64,000 bases of DNA from Labrys sp. KNU-23 (GTDB lineage Bacteria > Pseudomonadota > Alphaproteobacteria > Rhizobiales > Labraceae), in NCBI RefSeq assembly GCF_008330945.1, contig NZ_CP043488.1, positions 930,001 through 994,000 of the forward strand, given 5' to 3'. The position numbers and the translations under genes were made by a program. A model generated the notes under the pieces. It ran no database searches. It saw only the letters and a list, made by a program, of their open reading frames with translations, and was not told where the DNA came from. Below are positions 33,813-42,531 of this stretch, one piece after another (position 1 is the first letter of the stretch; every line of letters starts with the position of its first letter).

Positions 33813-34808
33813 ATGAAGACTTCCGTCACCACGAGCGCGACCCGCACCATGGATCGGAGCCGGCACTGGCACCAGGCCATTGCCGGGGCCTATTTTCCGC
33901 TCGACCTGACGTTCCGCCATCCGGATCATTTCTTCGGCGACCTCACCATCTGGCAGTTTGGCGACGTGTCGATCTCCCGGCTATCGTCGGACGGCCTGCA
34001 ATATCTGCGCCTGCCGCATCATTTTCGCAGTGCCCGCAAGGAAGAATTCCTGGTGACGGTGCCGACCCGCTCGCAGGTCTCTTTCTCCCAATGCGGCAGC
34101 GAAGTGCGCTGTTCGCCCGGTGGCTTCTTCCTCGAGCGCAGCCACGAGCCCTATGAATTCAGCCATGCCGATCCAGCCGACCTTTGGGTGCTGAAGGTGG
34201 CATCGCAACCGTTGTCGGAGCGTATCCGCAGTCCGGACAGGCTGTGTTCGCTGCAGTTCGACGCGGCCAATGGCGCCGGCGGCCTGTTTGCGGACATGCT
34301 GCACCTCCTGCCACAGCGCTTCGAGGCGCTGGACGAGGAGGCGCGCAATGCCGTGGGGCGCCAGCTCATCGATCTCCTGGTGCTGGCGGTCAAGGCGGAC
34401 GATCGCATCCTGACATCGGGCAGTTCGACGGTACGCGAGGCCCATCTTGCCCGGATCGAGGCCTATATCCGCGCCCATCTCAATGACTGGCGCCTCGACC
34501 CGGAGATGATCGCGCGGGCCTGCGGGGTTTCCACGCGTTATCTGCACGACCTGTTTCGCGACACGGAGCAGACGGTGGCGGGCTGGATTCGCGATCAGAG
34601 GCTGGCGGCCTGCCGCACCGCGCTCGAAAATCCCGCCAATAGCCAGACAGCCGCCGAGATCGCCTATCAGTGGGGCTTCACGGACCAGGCTCAGTTCTCC
34701 AGGAGTTTCAGGGCCCGTTTCGGCCTGCCACCCGGTGAATATCGCCGGTCGAACCGTCGCACCGGTGCGGCAGTGATCCCCGCGACGGACCTGTCCAGCT
34801 CCGCTTAG
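33813..34808 (+). CDS. AraC family transcriptional regulator
   Basis: 331 residues. Residues about 30-190 form an AraC-type cupin-like sensing domain (HHFRSARKEEFLVTVP, SPGGFFLERSHEPYEFSHA). The C-terminal two-HTH module (about 225-325) has IARACGVSTRYLHDLFRDT, IRDQRLAACRTALE, IAYQWGFTDQAQFSRSFRARFGLPPGEYR. The sensing domain resembles the AraC_binding_2 family. Divergent from hyuB; its target is unclear, and either hyuBA or the small secreted gene downstream is possible. Confidence 0.9.
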   Translation: MKTSVTTSATRTMDRSRHWHQAIAGAYFPLDLTFRHPDHFFGDLTIWQFGDVSISRLSSDGLQYLRLPHHFRSARKEEFLVTVPTRSQVSFSQCGSEVRCSPGGFFLERSHEPYEFSHADPADLWVLKVASQPLSERIRSPDRLCSLQFDAANGAGGLFADMLHLLPQRFEALDEEARNAVGRQLIDLLVLAVKADDRILTSGSSTVREAHLARIEAYIRAHLNDWRLDPEMIARACGVSTRYLHDLFRDTEQTVAGWIRDQRLAACRTALENPANSQTAAEIAYQWGFTDQAQFSRSFRARFGLPPGEYRRSNRRTGAAVIPATDLSSSA

Positions 34809-34922
34809 AGCAGCGAGCGTCTGGAAATGCCTGCCAAAAATACTCCATCCGATTTCTGCCCGCTTGCTGGTTTATGATCAGAGCTCCACCTGTTCTTCGA
34901 ACGATGAACACAGGAGGCCGCC

Positions 34923-35234
34923 GTGCCGATCAACCGGATTTTGGCGGATGGCTTGGTTTTCGTATTCCTGGCGTCCGCGACCGCCCTGCTCCTGGATCAA
35001 CCGAGCGATGCCGAGGCAACCGCCGCCATGCGGGCCACACCCGCGATTGCAGCCAAGCAGGCCGGTAGACAGCAACAGACCACGCATATCAACAATTGCG
35101 TGCCGGCGGTCGGTCGCCCGGGTGTGACCTGCACCGCCACGGTGAAGGATACGCCCCAGGCACGCGCCAGCCAGGTTCGTATCTATTTCGCCCGCGGACC
35201 GGACAGCGCCTGGGTCGCCGAGGTCATGCACTGA
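34923..35234 (+). CDS. Small secreted hypothetical protein
   Basis: 103 residues with a GTG start at 34923 placed eight bases after AGGAGG. The N-terminus (MPINRILADGLVFVFLASATALLL) is a signal peptide or anchor. The mature part has two Cys (NNCVPAVGRPGVTC) that could form a disulphide, then TATVKDTPQARASQVRIYFAR. No family recognised; predicted periplasmic. Transcribed in the same direction as the AraC gene, 114 bases downstream. Confidence 0.6.
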   Translation: MPINRILADGLVFVFLASATALLLDQPSDAEATAAMRATPAIAAKQAGRQQQTTHINNCVPAVGRPGVTCTATVKDTPQARASQVRIYFARGPDSAWVAEVMH

Positions 35235-35273
35235 CCCTGATCTGGACGAGAGATCCGCCGCCGGATCGCATCA

Positions 35274-36008
35274 TCAAGCGGGCGCCTGCTGCCCGCGTAT
35301 GTGCGGCAACGGGCATAGGCTGCCGCAATCCTCCACGCCGGGGAGGAGATAGCGCAGGCAGCAGACTTTCCGACGGCGCACGGGCTGCCCCTGTTCCAGG
35401 GGATAGAGTACCGCCCCGCAAATCGGATTGGGACGCCCATCATTGCCGCTGCGCCGCTGCAGCAGAGCACGGCCCTCCTCCAAAGCGGCGGGGCAGGGAG
35501 CCCCTATCGCCAGCACCTGTTGCAACGTCCACTCGAAGATGGCCGCTGCATTGGTCCACAACAGGCGCCTGGACACGCCAAATCGCCCCGCAAAATTATG
35601 GATCAGCGGTTCGACATGCCCCTCGAACAGGCGCGAGAAGCGCTCGGTGGCATCGCCGGGATGTGACCTGCCCTCGTCCTGAATGACCAGCGCCGCGGTG
35701 CGCCCACTCTCATGTGCAACGATGGCGATCGTATCGAGATCCACGGGCAGTTCCCGGTCGAGCAGCAAGGCTGCGGCGGTCGCCGGGATGACCAGCATCC
35801 CGAAGTGCCATTGCGTCCACATCGAGACAAGCGCGTGGCGATCGGCGCCGGGATAGGTGTCCGCAAAGCGCGACATCAGATCCTCGGCCACGCCTTTTTC
35901 GAGAAGGCCGCGACCGGCAATGGCGCGTTCATGCACGCCCGGCAGAGCCAAGGTCTCCTTGTACCAGTGGAGATTGCCGGCAAAGCAGGGCGCGAGAGAT
36001 GCGATCAT
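35274..36008 (-). CDS. fhuF: FhuF-like siderophore-iron reductase
   Basis: 244 residues from MIASLAPCFAGNLHW, overlapping the MFS stop by four bases. The FhuF middle domain (MWTQWHFGMLVIPATAAALL, FGVSRRLLWTNAAAIFEW) and a C-terminal [2Fe-2S] cysteine set, VCCLRYLLPGVEDCGSLCPL, are present. The spacing is CC-x10-C-x3-C, whereas E. coli FhuF has CC-x10-C-x2-C. It would reduce ferric siderophore in the cytoplasm and release iron. Last gene of the receptor-MFS-reductase operon. The open frame continues upstream over the MFS gene, but that part is a shadow. Confidence 0.85.
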   Translation of the reverse strand: MIASLAPCFAGNLHWYKETLALPGVHERAIAGRGLLEKGVAEDLMSRFADTYPGADRHALVSMWTQWHFGMLVIPATAAALLLDRELPVDLDTIAIVAHESGRTAALVIQDEGRSHPGDATERFSRLFEGHVEPLIHNFAGRFGVSRRLLWTNAAAIFEWTLQQVLAIGAPCPAALEEGRALLQRRSGNDGRPNPICGAVLYPLEQGQPVRRRKVCCLRYLLPGVEDCGSLCPLPHIRGQQAPA

Positions 36009-37291
36009 CGGCCGTATGGAACTCCAGCCAGCACCTCTTCCCGGCTTTTCCGGGTACCGGACCGCGTTGCGACGCGATGGCTGAGCAGCGCGGCAATCGG
36101 TGCGGCTACCAGGGCAAGGCATGCCGCCAGGCCGAAATAGAGCCCGTAGCCCCAATGCTGGGCAATCCAGCCCGAACCCATGCCGCCGGCCATGCTGACC
36201 AGCGCATCCATGCATTGCAGCAGCGTGAAGTCGATCCCGGCCTGGCGTGGATCCGAGACCGCCATGAACTGAGCATAAAGCGCAACGAAACCCAGTGCCA
36301 TGATGCCGGACGAACTGGCCAAGGCAAGGATGAGCAGGAGAGGTTGGCTGACCCCGCCCTTCCACGCGGCGTAGGCCAGGCCCGACAGCGCCAGGGCCTG
36401 CAGGACGAGCGCCAGCGCCAGAACGGTCCGCGCACTCCACAGCCGCACGAGAGCACCACCGATCAGGGCGCAGACGAAGCCGACGGCCATGCCGCCGACG
36501 CCATTGACGATGCCCAGCGAGGTGAGATCGAGGCCGCTGTCGATCAGGAAGGGGCCCTGCATGCTGACGCCCCATTTCTGGGCGATGACGTTGACCGCTG
36601 CCAATGCCAGGCCCAGATGCATGTCCTTGCGCCGCAGCGCCTGGCGCAAGGAAGGCCGATGGTCGCGCCCGGGCGAGGGGGGCGCTGGCGAGACCACGAA
36701 GAGCAGGCCGAGCACAAGCAGCAAGGCGGCCATGGCAAAGCAGGAGACACCCCAGCCATATTGGGCAACCAGCACCAGAAAGAGCCCCGATCCGATCGCC
36801 GACCCCAGATAGGCGCCACCGACCTGCGCCGCATTGCCCCAGCCATGATAGCGCTCGGACAGGGTTTCTACCGCGTGTCCGTCGCAGGCGATGTCGCTGG
36901 TGGAAGTGGCGAAGGCGATCAGCAGCAGCACGGCGAGGAGCGGAAGGAAGCTGGTCGGCCCGATCAGCCCTGTCAGGATGAGGCCGACGGCCGATATCAG
37001 GCCCCCGACCAGGACGATCGAGCGGGAGCGGCTATGCCCCGTGGGCGGCAACCGATAGCGCTCCACCGCCGGAGCCCAGAGGAACTTGAAGGCCCAGGGC
37101 AGCACCGCCAGATAGAGCAGCCCGATCTGGTCGAGCGGCAGATTGCGCTCGCGCAGCACGCTCGGCAGGGCGATGAAGGTCAACCCGCCAATGATGCTCT
37201 GGCCGACATAGAGGCCGCCGACACCGAGCACCACCCCTAGCGGGGAGGACAGCGCCCACCTTGCCGGCGTGCCGGGTTCGATGGCGCTCAC
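36005..37291 (-). CDS. MFS transporter, RhtX/FptX-type siderophore importer
   Basis: 428 residues, 12 transmembrane segments, AmpG/RhtX-like: GGLYVGQSIIGGLTFIALP, LYLAVLPWAFKFLWAPAVERY, ATSTSDIACDGHAVETL, GGAYLGSAIGSGLFL, YAQFMAVSDPRQAGIDFTLL. This branch includes single-protein permeases that move ferric siderophores across the inner membrane in place of an ABC system. ATGA overlaps with both the receptor upstream and FhuF downstream indicate a tight operon and strongly support that role. Confidence 0.87.
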   Translation of the reverse strand: MSAIEPGTPARWALSSPLGVVLGVGGLYVGQSIIGGLTFIALPSVLRERNLPLDQIGLLYLAVLPWAFKFLWAPAVERYRLPPTGHSRSRSIVLVGGLISAVGLILTGLIGPTSFLPLLAVLLLIAFATSTSDIACDGHAVETLSERYHGWGNAAQVGGAYLGSAIGSGLFLVLVAQYGWGVSCFAMAALLLVLGLLFVVSPAPPSPGRDHRPSLRQALRRKDMHLGLALAAVNVIAQKWGVSMQGPFLIDSGLDLTSLGIVNGVGGMAVGFVCALIGGALVRLWSARTVLALALVLQALALSGLAYAAWKGGVSQPLLLILALASSSGIMALGFVALYAQFMAVSDPRQAGIDFTLLQCMDALVSMAGGMGSGWIAQHWGYGLYFGLAACLALVAAPIAALLSHRVATRSGTRKSREEVLAGVPYGR

Positions 37292-39393
37292 CAGCGATAG
37301 CGCAGGCTGGCGATGACCTTGCGTCCCTCATCGAAATAGCAATAGCCGACCGTGCAGACCTGTTTGACCTCGTTGAGCAGATTGGTGGCACTGACCTGCA
37401 CACGCATGCCCGCCAGCTTGGGATTGATGTTCTCGAGATCGTAGCGGACCGAGGCGTCGACGAAGGTGCGCGGCTTGTTTTCGAGTATCGCGCGATTGAG
37501 ATTGTCACCCAGGCTCGAACCGACATAGCGCACGCCGCCGCCAATGCCGAGACCGGTGGCATGCCCCTCCTGGAAGGCATAGTCGAGCCAGAGCGAGGCC
37601 ATGTGATAGGGCACGCTCGAGAGCCGGTTCCCCTCCGTATCGGGCGTGAGCTTGAGGATGCGGGCATCGTTGTAGGAATACGAAGCCTGGACGCTGAGCC
37701 CGTTGGTCAGCGAGGCCACGCCCTCGATCTCGAGGCCGCGCGAGCGCACGTCGAGCTGGACCTGCTTGTTGAGACCGTCGACGACCTCGTAGACCACCGC
37801 ATTGTTCTGCCGCATGTCGAAGACGGCGGCACGCAGTGAGGCGTTCATGTTGGGAATGTCGTATTTGACGCCGATTTCCGTCTGTTCGCCAGTGGTGGGT
37901 GAGGCCACGCTGCCATTGAGCACCGTCCCCGGATTGGGCGTAAAGGAGGTGCCATAGGCAACATAGGGGGCGAGGCCGAAGTCGGTGACATAGCTCAAGG
38001 CCGCCCGGCCGGTGAACTTGGTGTCGCGGCTCTTGCTTTGCGTCATGCCGCTGCCGACCGTGCCCGTGCTGAAGCGACTGTAAAGCCAGTCATGCCGGCC
38101 GCCGAGGGTCAGGCGCCAGTTCTGCCATTTGACCTGGTCCTGGATGTAGATGCCGGTCATCGCCAGCGTCTGCTTCGACTGGGTGGTGAGCGGCGGGTCG
38201 ACACCGAGCGGCACCCCGCCATATCCTTCCCCGGAGCGGTAGTGCAGGTAGCTGGTATCCAGGCCCGTCAGCAGCGTGTGTTCGACCGGGCCGGTGGCAA
38301 AGTGGCTTTCCAGGCTGGTATCGCTGGCAAAGCCGGCGGTGCTCTCGCGTGTCAGGCCAGGGCCGAAATAGTAGTATTCCTGGTTGGTGCCGAGCTGCGA
38401 ATAGCGGGCATTCTGGCGCAGGATCAGCGCGTCGCTGAATTTGTGCTCGAACTCGTAGCCGACGCGTCCTTGCTGCTGACGAAAGTCGTTGTAGCGCCGG
38501 TCGCCCACGAACTGCCTGGTGGCACCGGTCGACTTGTCGGTGACGTTGCCCTGGCCGTCGACATAGGGCGCATAGGTGTTGAGATAGGCCTGGGTGCCGC
38601 CGACGGTGGAATCCATGTATTCGCCGAGCACGGTGAGCTTGGTCTTGTCGTTCGGCTTCCAGGTGATGGCCGGCGCGATGAAGACCCGGTCGTCCCGGCC
38701 GGCGCTGATTTCGGCGCTCGCATTGCGAATGACGCCAGTCAGCCGATAGAACACGGTGTTATCGGCATCGAGAGGCCCGGACAGGTCGAAATTGCCCTGA
38801 AGGCGGCCGAAGGAGCCGGTCTGCAATTCGATCTCGCGAAAAGGTGTCTCGGTTGGTCGCTTGGAGATGATGTCGACGATACCGCCCGTGCTGCTGGCGC
38901 CGTAGATGGAAGCGGCGGGGCCGCGCAGGATGGAGATTGCCTCCACCCCGTAAGGTTCGAGCCGAAACAGACCGTTCGGGCTGTTGAGTTGCCTGAGCCC
39001 GTCGCGGAACACGCCGGTATTGGTCATGTCGATGCCGCGGATCATGAACCCGTCATAGCGGGAATCGAAGCCATACATGCCCACGACGGCGCCGGGCGTG
39101 TAGGCAATCGCCTCGAGCAGATTCTGCGGCTTGCGCTCTTCGAGTTGGGGCTGCGTCACGGTGGAGACGGACTGCGGCACCTCCAGCAAAGGGGTGTCGG
39201 TCTTGGTGGCGCTCCGACCGGAGGTCGCGACATAGCTGGTGGCTGCAATCACGCCTGGTACGCCACCGCGCTCCTTGCCCTCTACCACCACCGGATCGAG
39301 CTCGATCGGCGTGGCGCCACTGGATTGTGCATGACCGGCGCCGGGCATCAGAACAAGCGCTACAGACGCCAAAAGGAGGGATTTGAGATTCAC
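37288..39393 (-). CDS. TonB-dependent siderophore receptor
   Basis: 701 residues. Start is GTG at 39393 with no clear ribosome site. Signal peptide MNLKSLLLASVALVLMPGAGHA; a TonB-box-like ELDPVVVEGK; plug domain with PLLEVPQSVSTVT, FMIRGIDMTNTGVFRDGL, ILRGPAASIYGASSTGGIVDI; then a beta-barrel ending KVIASLRYRW with terminal aromatic. No N-terminal STN domain, so it does not signal through an anti-sigma factor. The PQSVSTVT/RG plug is typical of siderophore receptors. Takes up a ferric siderophore, probably made by others as no biosynthesis genes are nearby. Confidence 0.93.
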   Translation of the reverse strand: MNLKSLLLASVALVLMPGAGHAQSSGATPIELDPVVVEGKERGGVPGVIAATSYVATSGRSATKTDTPLLEVPQSVSTVTQPQLEERKPQNLLEAIAYTPGAVVGMYGFDSRYDGFMIRGIDMTNTGVFRDGLRQLNSPNGLFRLEPYGVEAISILRGPAASIYGASSTGGIVDIISKRPTETPFREIELQTGSFGRLQGNFDLSGPLDADNTVFYRLTGVIRNASAEISAGRDDRVFIAPAITWKPNDKTKLTVLGEYMDSTVGGTQAYLNTYAPYVDGQGNVTDKSTGATRQFVGDRRYNDFRQQQGRVGYEFEHKFSDALILRQNARYSQLGTNQEYYYFGPGLTRESTAGFASDTSLESHFATGPVEHTLLTGLDTSYLHYRSGEGYGGVPLGVDPPLTTQSKQTLAMTGIYIQDQVKWQNWRLTLGGRHDWLYSRFSTGTVGSGMTQSKSRDTKFTGRAALSYVTDFGLAPYVAYGTSFTPNPGTVLNGSVASPTTGEQTEIGVKYDIPNMNASLRAAVFDMRQNNAVVYEVVDGLNKQVQLDVRSRGLEIEGVASLTNGLSVQASYSYNDARILKLTPDTEGNRLSSVPYHMASLWLDYAFQEGHATGLGIGGGVRYVGSSLGDNLNRAILENKPRTFVDASVRYDLENINPKLAGMRVQVSATNLLNEVKQVCTVGYCYFDEGRKVIASLRYRW

Positions 39394-39465
39394 GAGGCGA
39401 AAGCTTTCGTTAGAAAAAATCGACCTCGGCTAACAATATCCGTTGATTGAAGTCAACGAGCGCAT

Positions 39466-39482
39466 ATTTGAATTATTCAAAT
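39466..39482. promoter_or_regulatory. Candidate iron-responsive operator upstream of the receptor
   Basis: ATTTGAAT-T-ATTCAAAT, a perfect 8+1+8 palindrome, 73 bases before the receptor start. The TTTGAA..TTCAAA core is similar in shape to Irr/Fur-family boxes (Irr ICE consensus TTTAGAA-NNN-TTCTAAA) but not identical. Control by an iron regulator is inferred. Confidence 0.5.
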
Positions 39483-39540
39483 TAAAAACTAGATGATATA
39501 AAAGCAATGTTTTGCAGAATTTTTAGTGCGAATTATTTAT

Positions 39541-39569
39541 TAAAAATTTCAAATATATTGAAATTTTTA
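39541..39569. repeat. 12-bp perfect AT-rich inverted repeat
   Basis: TAAAAATTTCAA (39541-39552) and TTGAAATTTTTA (39558-39569) around ATATA. It lies about 150 bases before the receptor start. It could be a regulator site or a hairpin; AT-only promoters produce such symmetry more easily than GC DNA. Confidence 0.5.
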
Positions 39570-40354
39570 TCTTTAAAATTGAATAAGTTATATTCGATAT
39601 ACACAGATGACATTTATTCTGAAAAGAAGATGTGCCTGAGGAGCGGGGACGGAGGGGGCAGAAAATCATTCTGCCGTGGGACTGACCGGGCTCCGCTGCG
39701 TTTGGGGAGCCAGGGTCAAGCAGGCCAAATGCGCAAGAAAGGTCAGGTCGAGCAAATCGATGGTGTATCGATTGAAATGCTGACAACGAAGGGCGGCGCC
39801 TCCGCATCATGGATCGCCGCAGGCATCCGCCGGACTAGACCATGACGTTGGGGATGCCGGCGGCAGCCCTGCTGCCATGGGATCCGGTCATCACGCCGCC
39901 CGTGAAACGGTCGCTTCGCCGAGCCCGCCCGCACTGCCAAGCATCCATGCGTGCTCTTCCTTCGCAAGGGCAAATCGCGGAAGTAAGTCCTTCATTATGA
40001 AGAGATTAATGTTTGAATGGCATATCTCGTCGCATGTCTGCATCGGTAATAAATGACGAGTATAATCAAAGGTCGGAAGGGGCGATCCTGGTCTCGCCAC
40101 CTTGCTTGCCTGAACCGATGATTGCGAAGACGAATTGGGCAAGCATGTCGCCAAGGAGGTGCTTGGGTGAGGGGAGTCATGTATCGCGTCGGCCCCCGTG
40201 CCCGTCGGTTCGCCATGCTTCCATTTGCGGAACCTGGCCCTCCTTGTCGTGGCTTTCGATGTAACTTTCCCTACGGATTTCGTCGTACGATCGTGTCATA
40301 TTACCATGCTCGACGTGCTGATCGTTGCAAGACTGAGATGACGTGGCAACTTCC

Positions 40355-41986
40355 ATGAAACAAGTAACTATCCGCGCGCGCATAATGCTGAGTTTCGGCA
40401 TTATCCTTCTGGTCGTTCTGGCGATCGGGCTGTTTGCCTATTGGCAACTCAAGTCGATCGATGACCATGTCACCAGCCTGAAGTCCGACTCTGTCGCCGG
40501 GCTTCGGCAGGCCGCTTTCGTCAAGGATGGGCTTTTTGAAGACTATCTTGCCTTCGTGGTGTCCCGTGAGGCGACGGCCAAGGCCCTGACCGAAGATCAG
40601 CTTGCCGACGGTCGAACCAAGATCGCGCAGCTTTTCAAGGGCTATGAAGAAACGATCGTCGCTGACGCCGATCGACAGCTTTTCTCGCGGTTCAAGGATT
40701 CGGTTGCTTCCTATCAGGGCTTGAAGGAAGCCTTTGTCAAACAGGCCGCCGGGCGCAGCGGGACGCCTGGCAATGCGGAGACGACTGCATCCGCTGCTTC
40801 GGGCGTCGATGCGGCTTTCAACACCGCCTTCAAGAACCTTACCGATGTGATCGCGTTCAACCAGCAGCGTGCCTTTGCCCTGCCTGACACCGTCGGCAAT
40901 GAAATCCTCTCCTTGCTGAGCGCCATGATAGTGGCCTTCGCATTCGCCTTGGTGGTTGCTGCCGTCGCAGGCTTTTCGCTTCTGCGTGCCATCACCAAGC
41001 CTCTACTGCAGTTGAAGACGTTGATGGACACCATGCGCAAGGGCGATTTCACCCAGCGCATGCAGATCGTTCGCCAGGACGAACTGGGCGACCTTGGCGA
41101 AGGCTACAACCGCATGGCCGACGAAGTGATGGAACTCGTCGGCCAGGTCCAGCGCTCGGGCATCCGTGTCAGTACCTCGATGACCGAGATTGCGGCGACG
41201 TCCAAACAGCAGCAGGCCACGGCTTCGGAAGTCGCCGCGACCACCACGGAGATCGGTGCGACCTCGCGCGAGATCGCCGCAACCTCCAAGGAGCTGGTCA
41301 GGACCATGTCCGACGTCGTGACGGTGTCCGAGCACACCGCCAATCTGGCATCCGGGGGCAAGGTCGAACTGGCGCATATGGAGGACACGATGAACCAGGT
41401 GATGGGCGCTGCCAGCTCCATCACCGCCAAGCTTGCCGTGTTGAACGAAAAGGCCAGCGACATCAACCAGGTAGTCACGGCGATCACCAAGGTCGCGGAC
41501 CAGACCAACCTGCTGTCGCTCAATGCCGCAATCGAGGCGGAAAAGGCCGGCGAGTACGGACGTGGCTTTGCCGTGGTGTCCTCGGAAATCCGGCGCCTGG
41601 CCGACCAGACCGCCGTCGCCACCTACGACATCGAGCAGATGGTCAAGGAGATCCAGTCCGCCGTGTCGGCCAGCGTCATGGGTATGGACAAATTTTCGGA
41701 GGAAGTGCGGCGCGGCCTGCATGACGTCCATGAGATCGGGGCCAAACTTTCCGAGATCATCACGCAAGTGCAGGCGCTTACGCCTCGCTATGAATCCGTC
41801 AGTGAAGGCATGCAGGCGCAGGCGACGGGGGCCGAGCAGATCAGCGAGGCGCTCGTGCAATTGACCGAAGCAACGCAGCAGACGGTGGAATCCCTGCGCC
41901 AGTCCAGCTCCGCGATCGATGAACTCAATCATGTCGCCAGCAATCTGAGCGGAAGCATCGCGCGGTTCAAACTCGAGATGGCCTGA
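40355..41986 (+). CDS. wspA: WspA-like methyl-accepting chemotaxis protein
   Basis: 543 residues from MKQVTIRARIMLSFG (a GTG at 40343 is an alternative). TM1 about 10-32, a periplasmic four-helix domain to about 185, TM2 about 190-212, HAMP (ITKPLLQLKTLMDTMRKGDF) and a long MCP signalling domain with the hairpin tip VADQTNLLSLNAAIEAEKAGEYGRGFAVV split around the conserved E-x-G region. In Wsp systems WspA senses surface contact and activates the WspE kinase. First gene of the wsp cluster, separated from wspB by a dispersed repeat; all later genes overlap. Confidence 0.9.
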   Translation: MKQVTIRARIMLSFGIILLVVLAIGLFAYWQLKSIDDHVTSLKSDSVAGLRQAAFVKDGLFEDYLAFVVSREATAKALTEDQLADGRTKIAQLFKGYEETIVADADRQLFSRFKDSVASYQGLKEAFVKQAAGRSGTPGNAETTASAASGVDAAFNTAFKNLTDVIAFNQQRAFALPDTVGNEILSLLSAMIVAFAFALVVAAVAGFSLLRAITKPLLQLKTLMDTMRKGDFTQRMQIVRQDELGDLGEGYNRMADEVMELVGQVQRSGIRVSTSMTEIAATSKQQQATASEVAATTTEIGATSREIAATSKELVRTMSDVVTVSEHTANLASGGKVELAHMEDTMNQVMGAASSITAKLAVLNEKASDINQVVTAITKVADQTNLLSLNAAIEAEKAGEYGRGFAVVSSEIRRLADQTAVATYDIEQMVKEIQSAVSASVMGMDKFSEEVRRGLHDVHEIGAKLSEIITQVQALTPRYESVSEGMQAQATGAEQISEALVQLTEATQQTVESLRQSSSAIDELNHVASNLSGSIARFKLEMA

Positions 41987-41994
41987 CGCGTAAA

Positions 41995-42096
41995 GCGTTT
42001 TGCGGTGGGACGGGATCACCCTGAAGCGCTCGGCGCATGGAAACAAGGAGCTAAAGCTAAAGCGCATTTTCGCCAGAACGCGCTTTGCTCTAGGGA
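41995..42096. repeat. Dispersed repeat, copy B, between wspA and wspB
   Basis: The gap is filled by a repeat with AAAGCGC (42059-42065) and GCGCTTT (42080-42086) as an inverted pair and GAACGCGCTTTGCTC (42076-42090), matching 48858-48872 at 14 of 15 bases. The left part starts AAAGCGTTTTGCGG. It could form a hairpin and affect expression of wspB-R relative to wspA. Confidence 0.65.
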
Positions 42097-42111
42097 TTGC
42101 GGGAACTGAGA

Positions 42112-42531
42112 ATGCTCTTCCTCTACTTCCGGATCGGCGATGAGGGCTTTGCGATGACGATCGATCGGATCGTCGAAGTCATGCCGTTGACGGAATTGAA
42201 GAAGGTGCGCCAGGCGCCCGAGGGGGTAGCCGGCTCCTTCGACTATCGCGGCCGCTTCATACAGGTCATCGATCTGTGCACCCTTGAGCTTGGCCGCCCG
42301 GCGCACCGGCGCCTGAGCACCCGCATCATCGTCATCCGACACCCGCAGGACGACACGGTCCTGCTGGGGCTGATCGCGGAAAATGCCACGGAGATGCTGC
42401 GGTTGGATCCGGCGGAATTCGCGCCCTTCGCACCCGGTCCGCATGGCCTGGTTCAGCGTGTGGAACTGGAAGGCCTAATTCCGGCGCCGCTGCTCGCAGC
42501 CGTTTGCAGCCAGCCGGTGACAGGCCAATGA
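42112..42531 (+). CDS. wspB: WspB-like CheW coupling protein
   Basis: 139 residues from MLFLYFRIGDEGFAM; a TTG 15 bases upstream is an alternative. CheW fold with IDRIVEVMPLTELKKV, GSFDYRGRFIQVIDLCTLELG and TRIIVIRHPQDDTVLLGLIAENATEML. It couples WspA to the WspE kinase in the cytoplasm, one of two CheW proteins in the operon. The last bases overlap the wspC start (ATGA), indicating translational coupling. Confidence 0.88.
   Translation: MLFLYFRIGDEGFAMTIDRIVEVMPLTELKKVRQAPEGVAGSFDYRGRFIQVIDLCTLELGRPAHRRLSTRIIVIRHPQDDTVLLGLIAENATEMLRLDPAEFAPFAPGPHGLVQRVELEGLIPAPLLAAVCSQPVTGQ

Larger units (their letters stand above)
39394..40354. promoter_or_regulatory. Long AT-rich divergent region upstream of the receptor and wspA
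   Basis: About 960 bases. The receptor-proximal half (39394-39610) is very AT-rich and holds two strong symmetric elements listed separately (39466-39482, 39541-39569). From 39620 to 40354 it is GC-richer with only weak, motif-free frames. No gene is supported. ACGATCGT near 40290 is a short palindrome within 70 bases of wspA. Confidence 0.45.
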
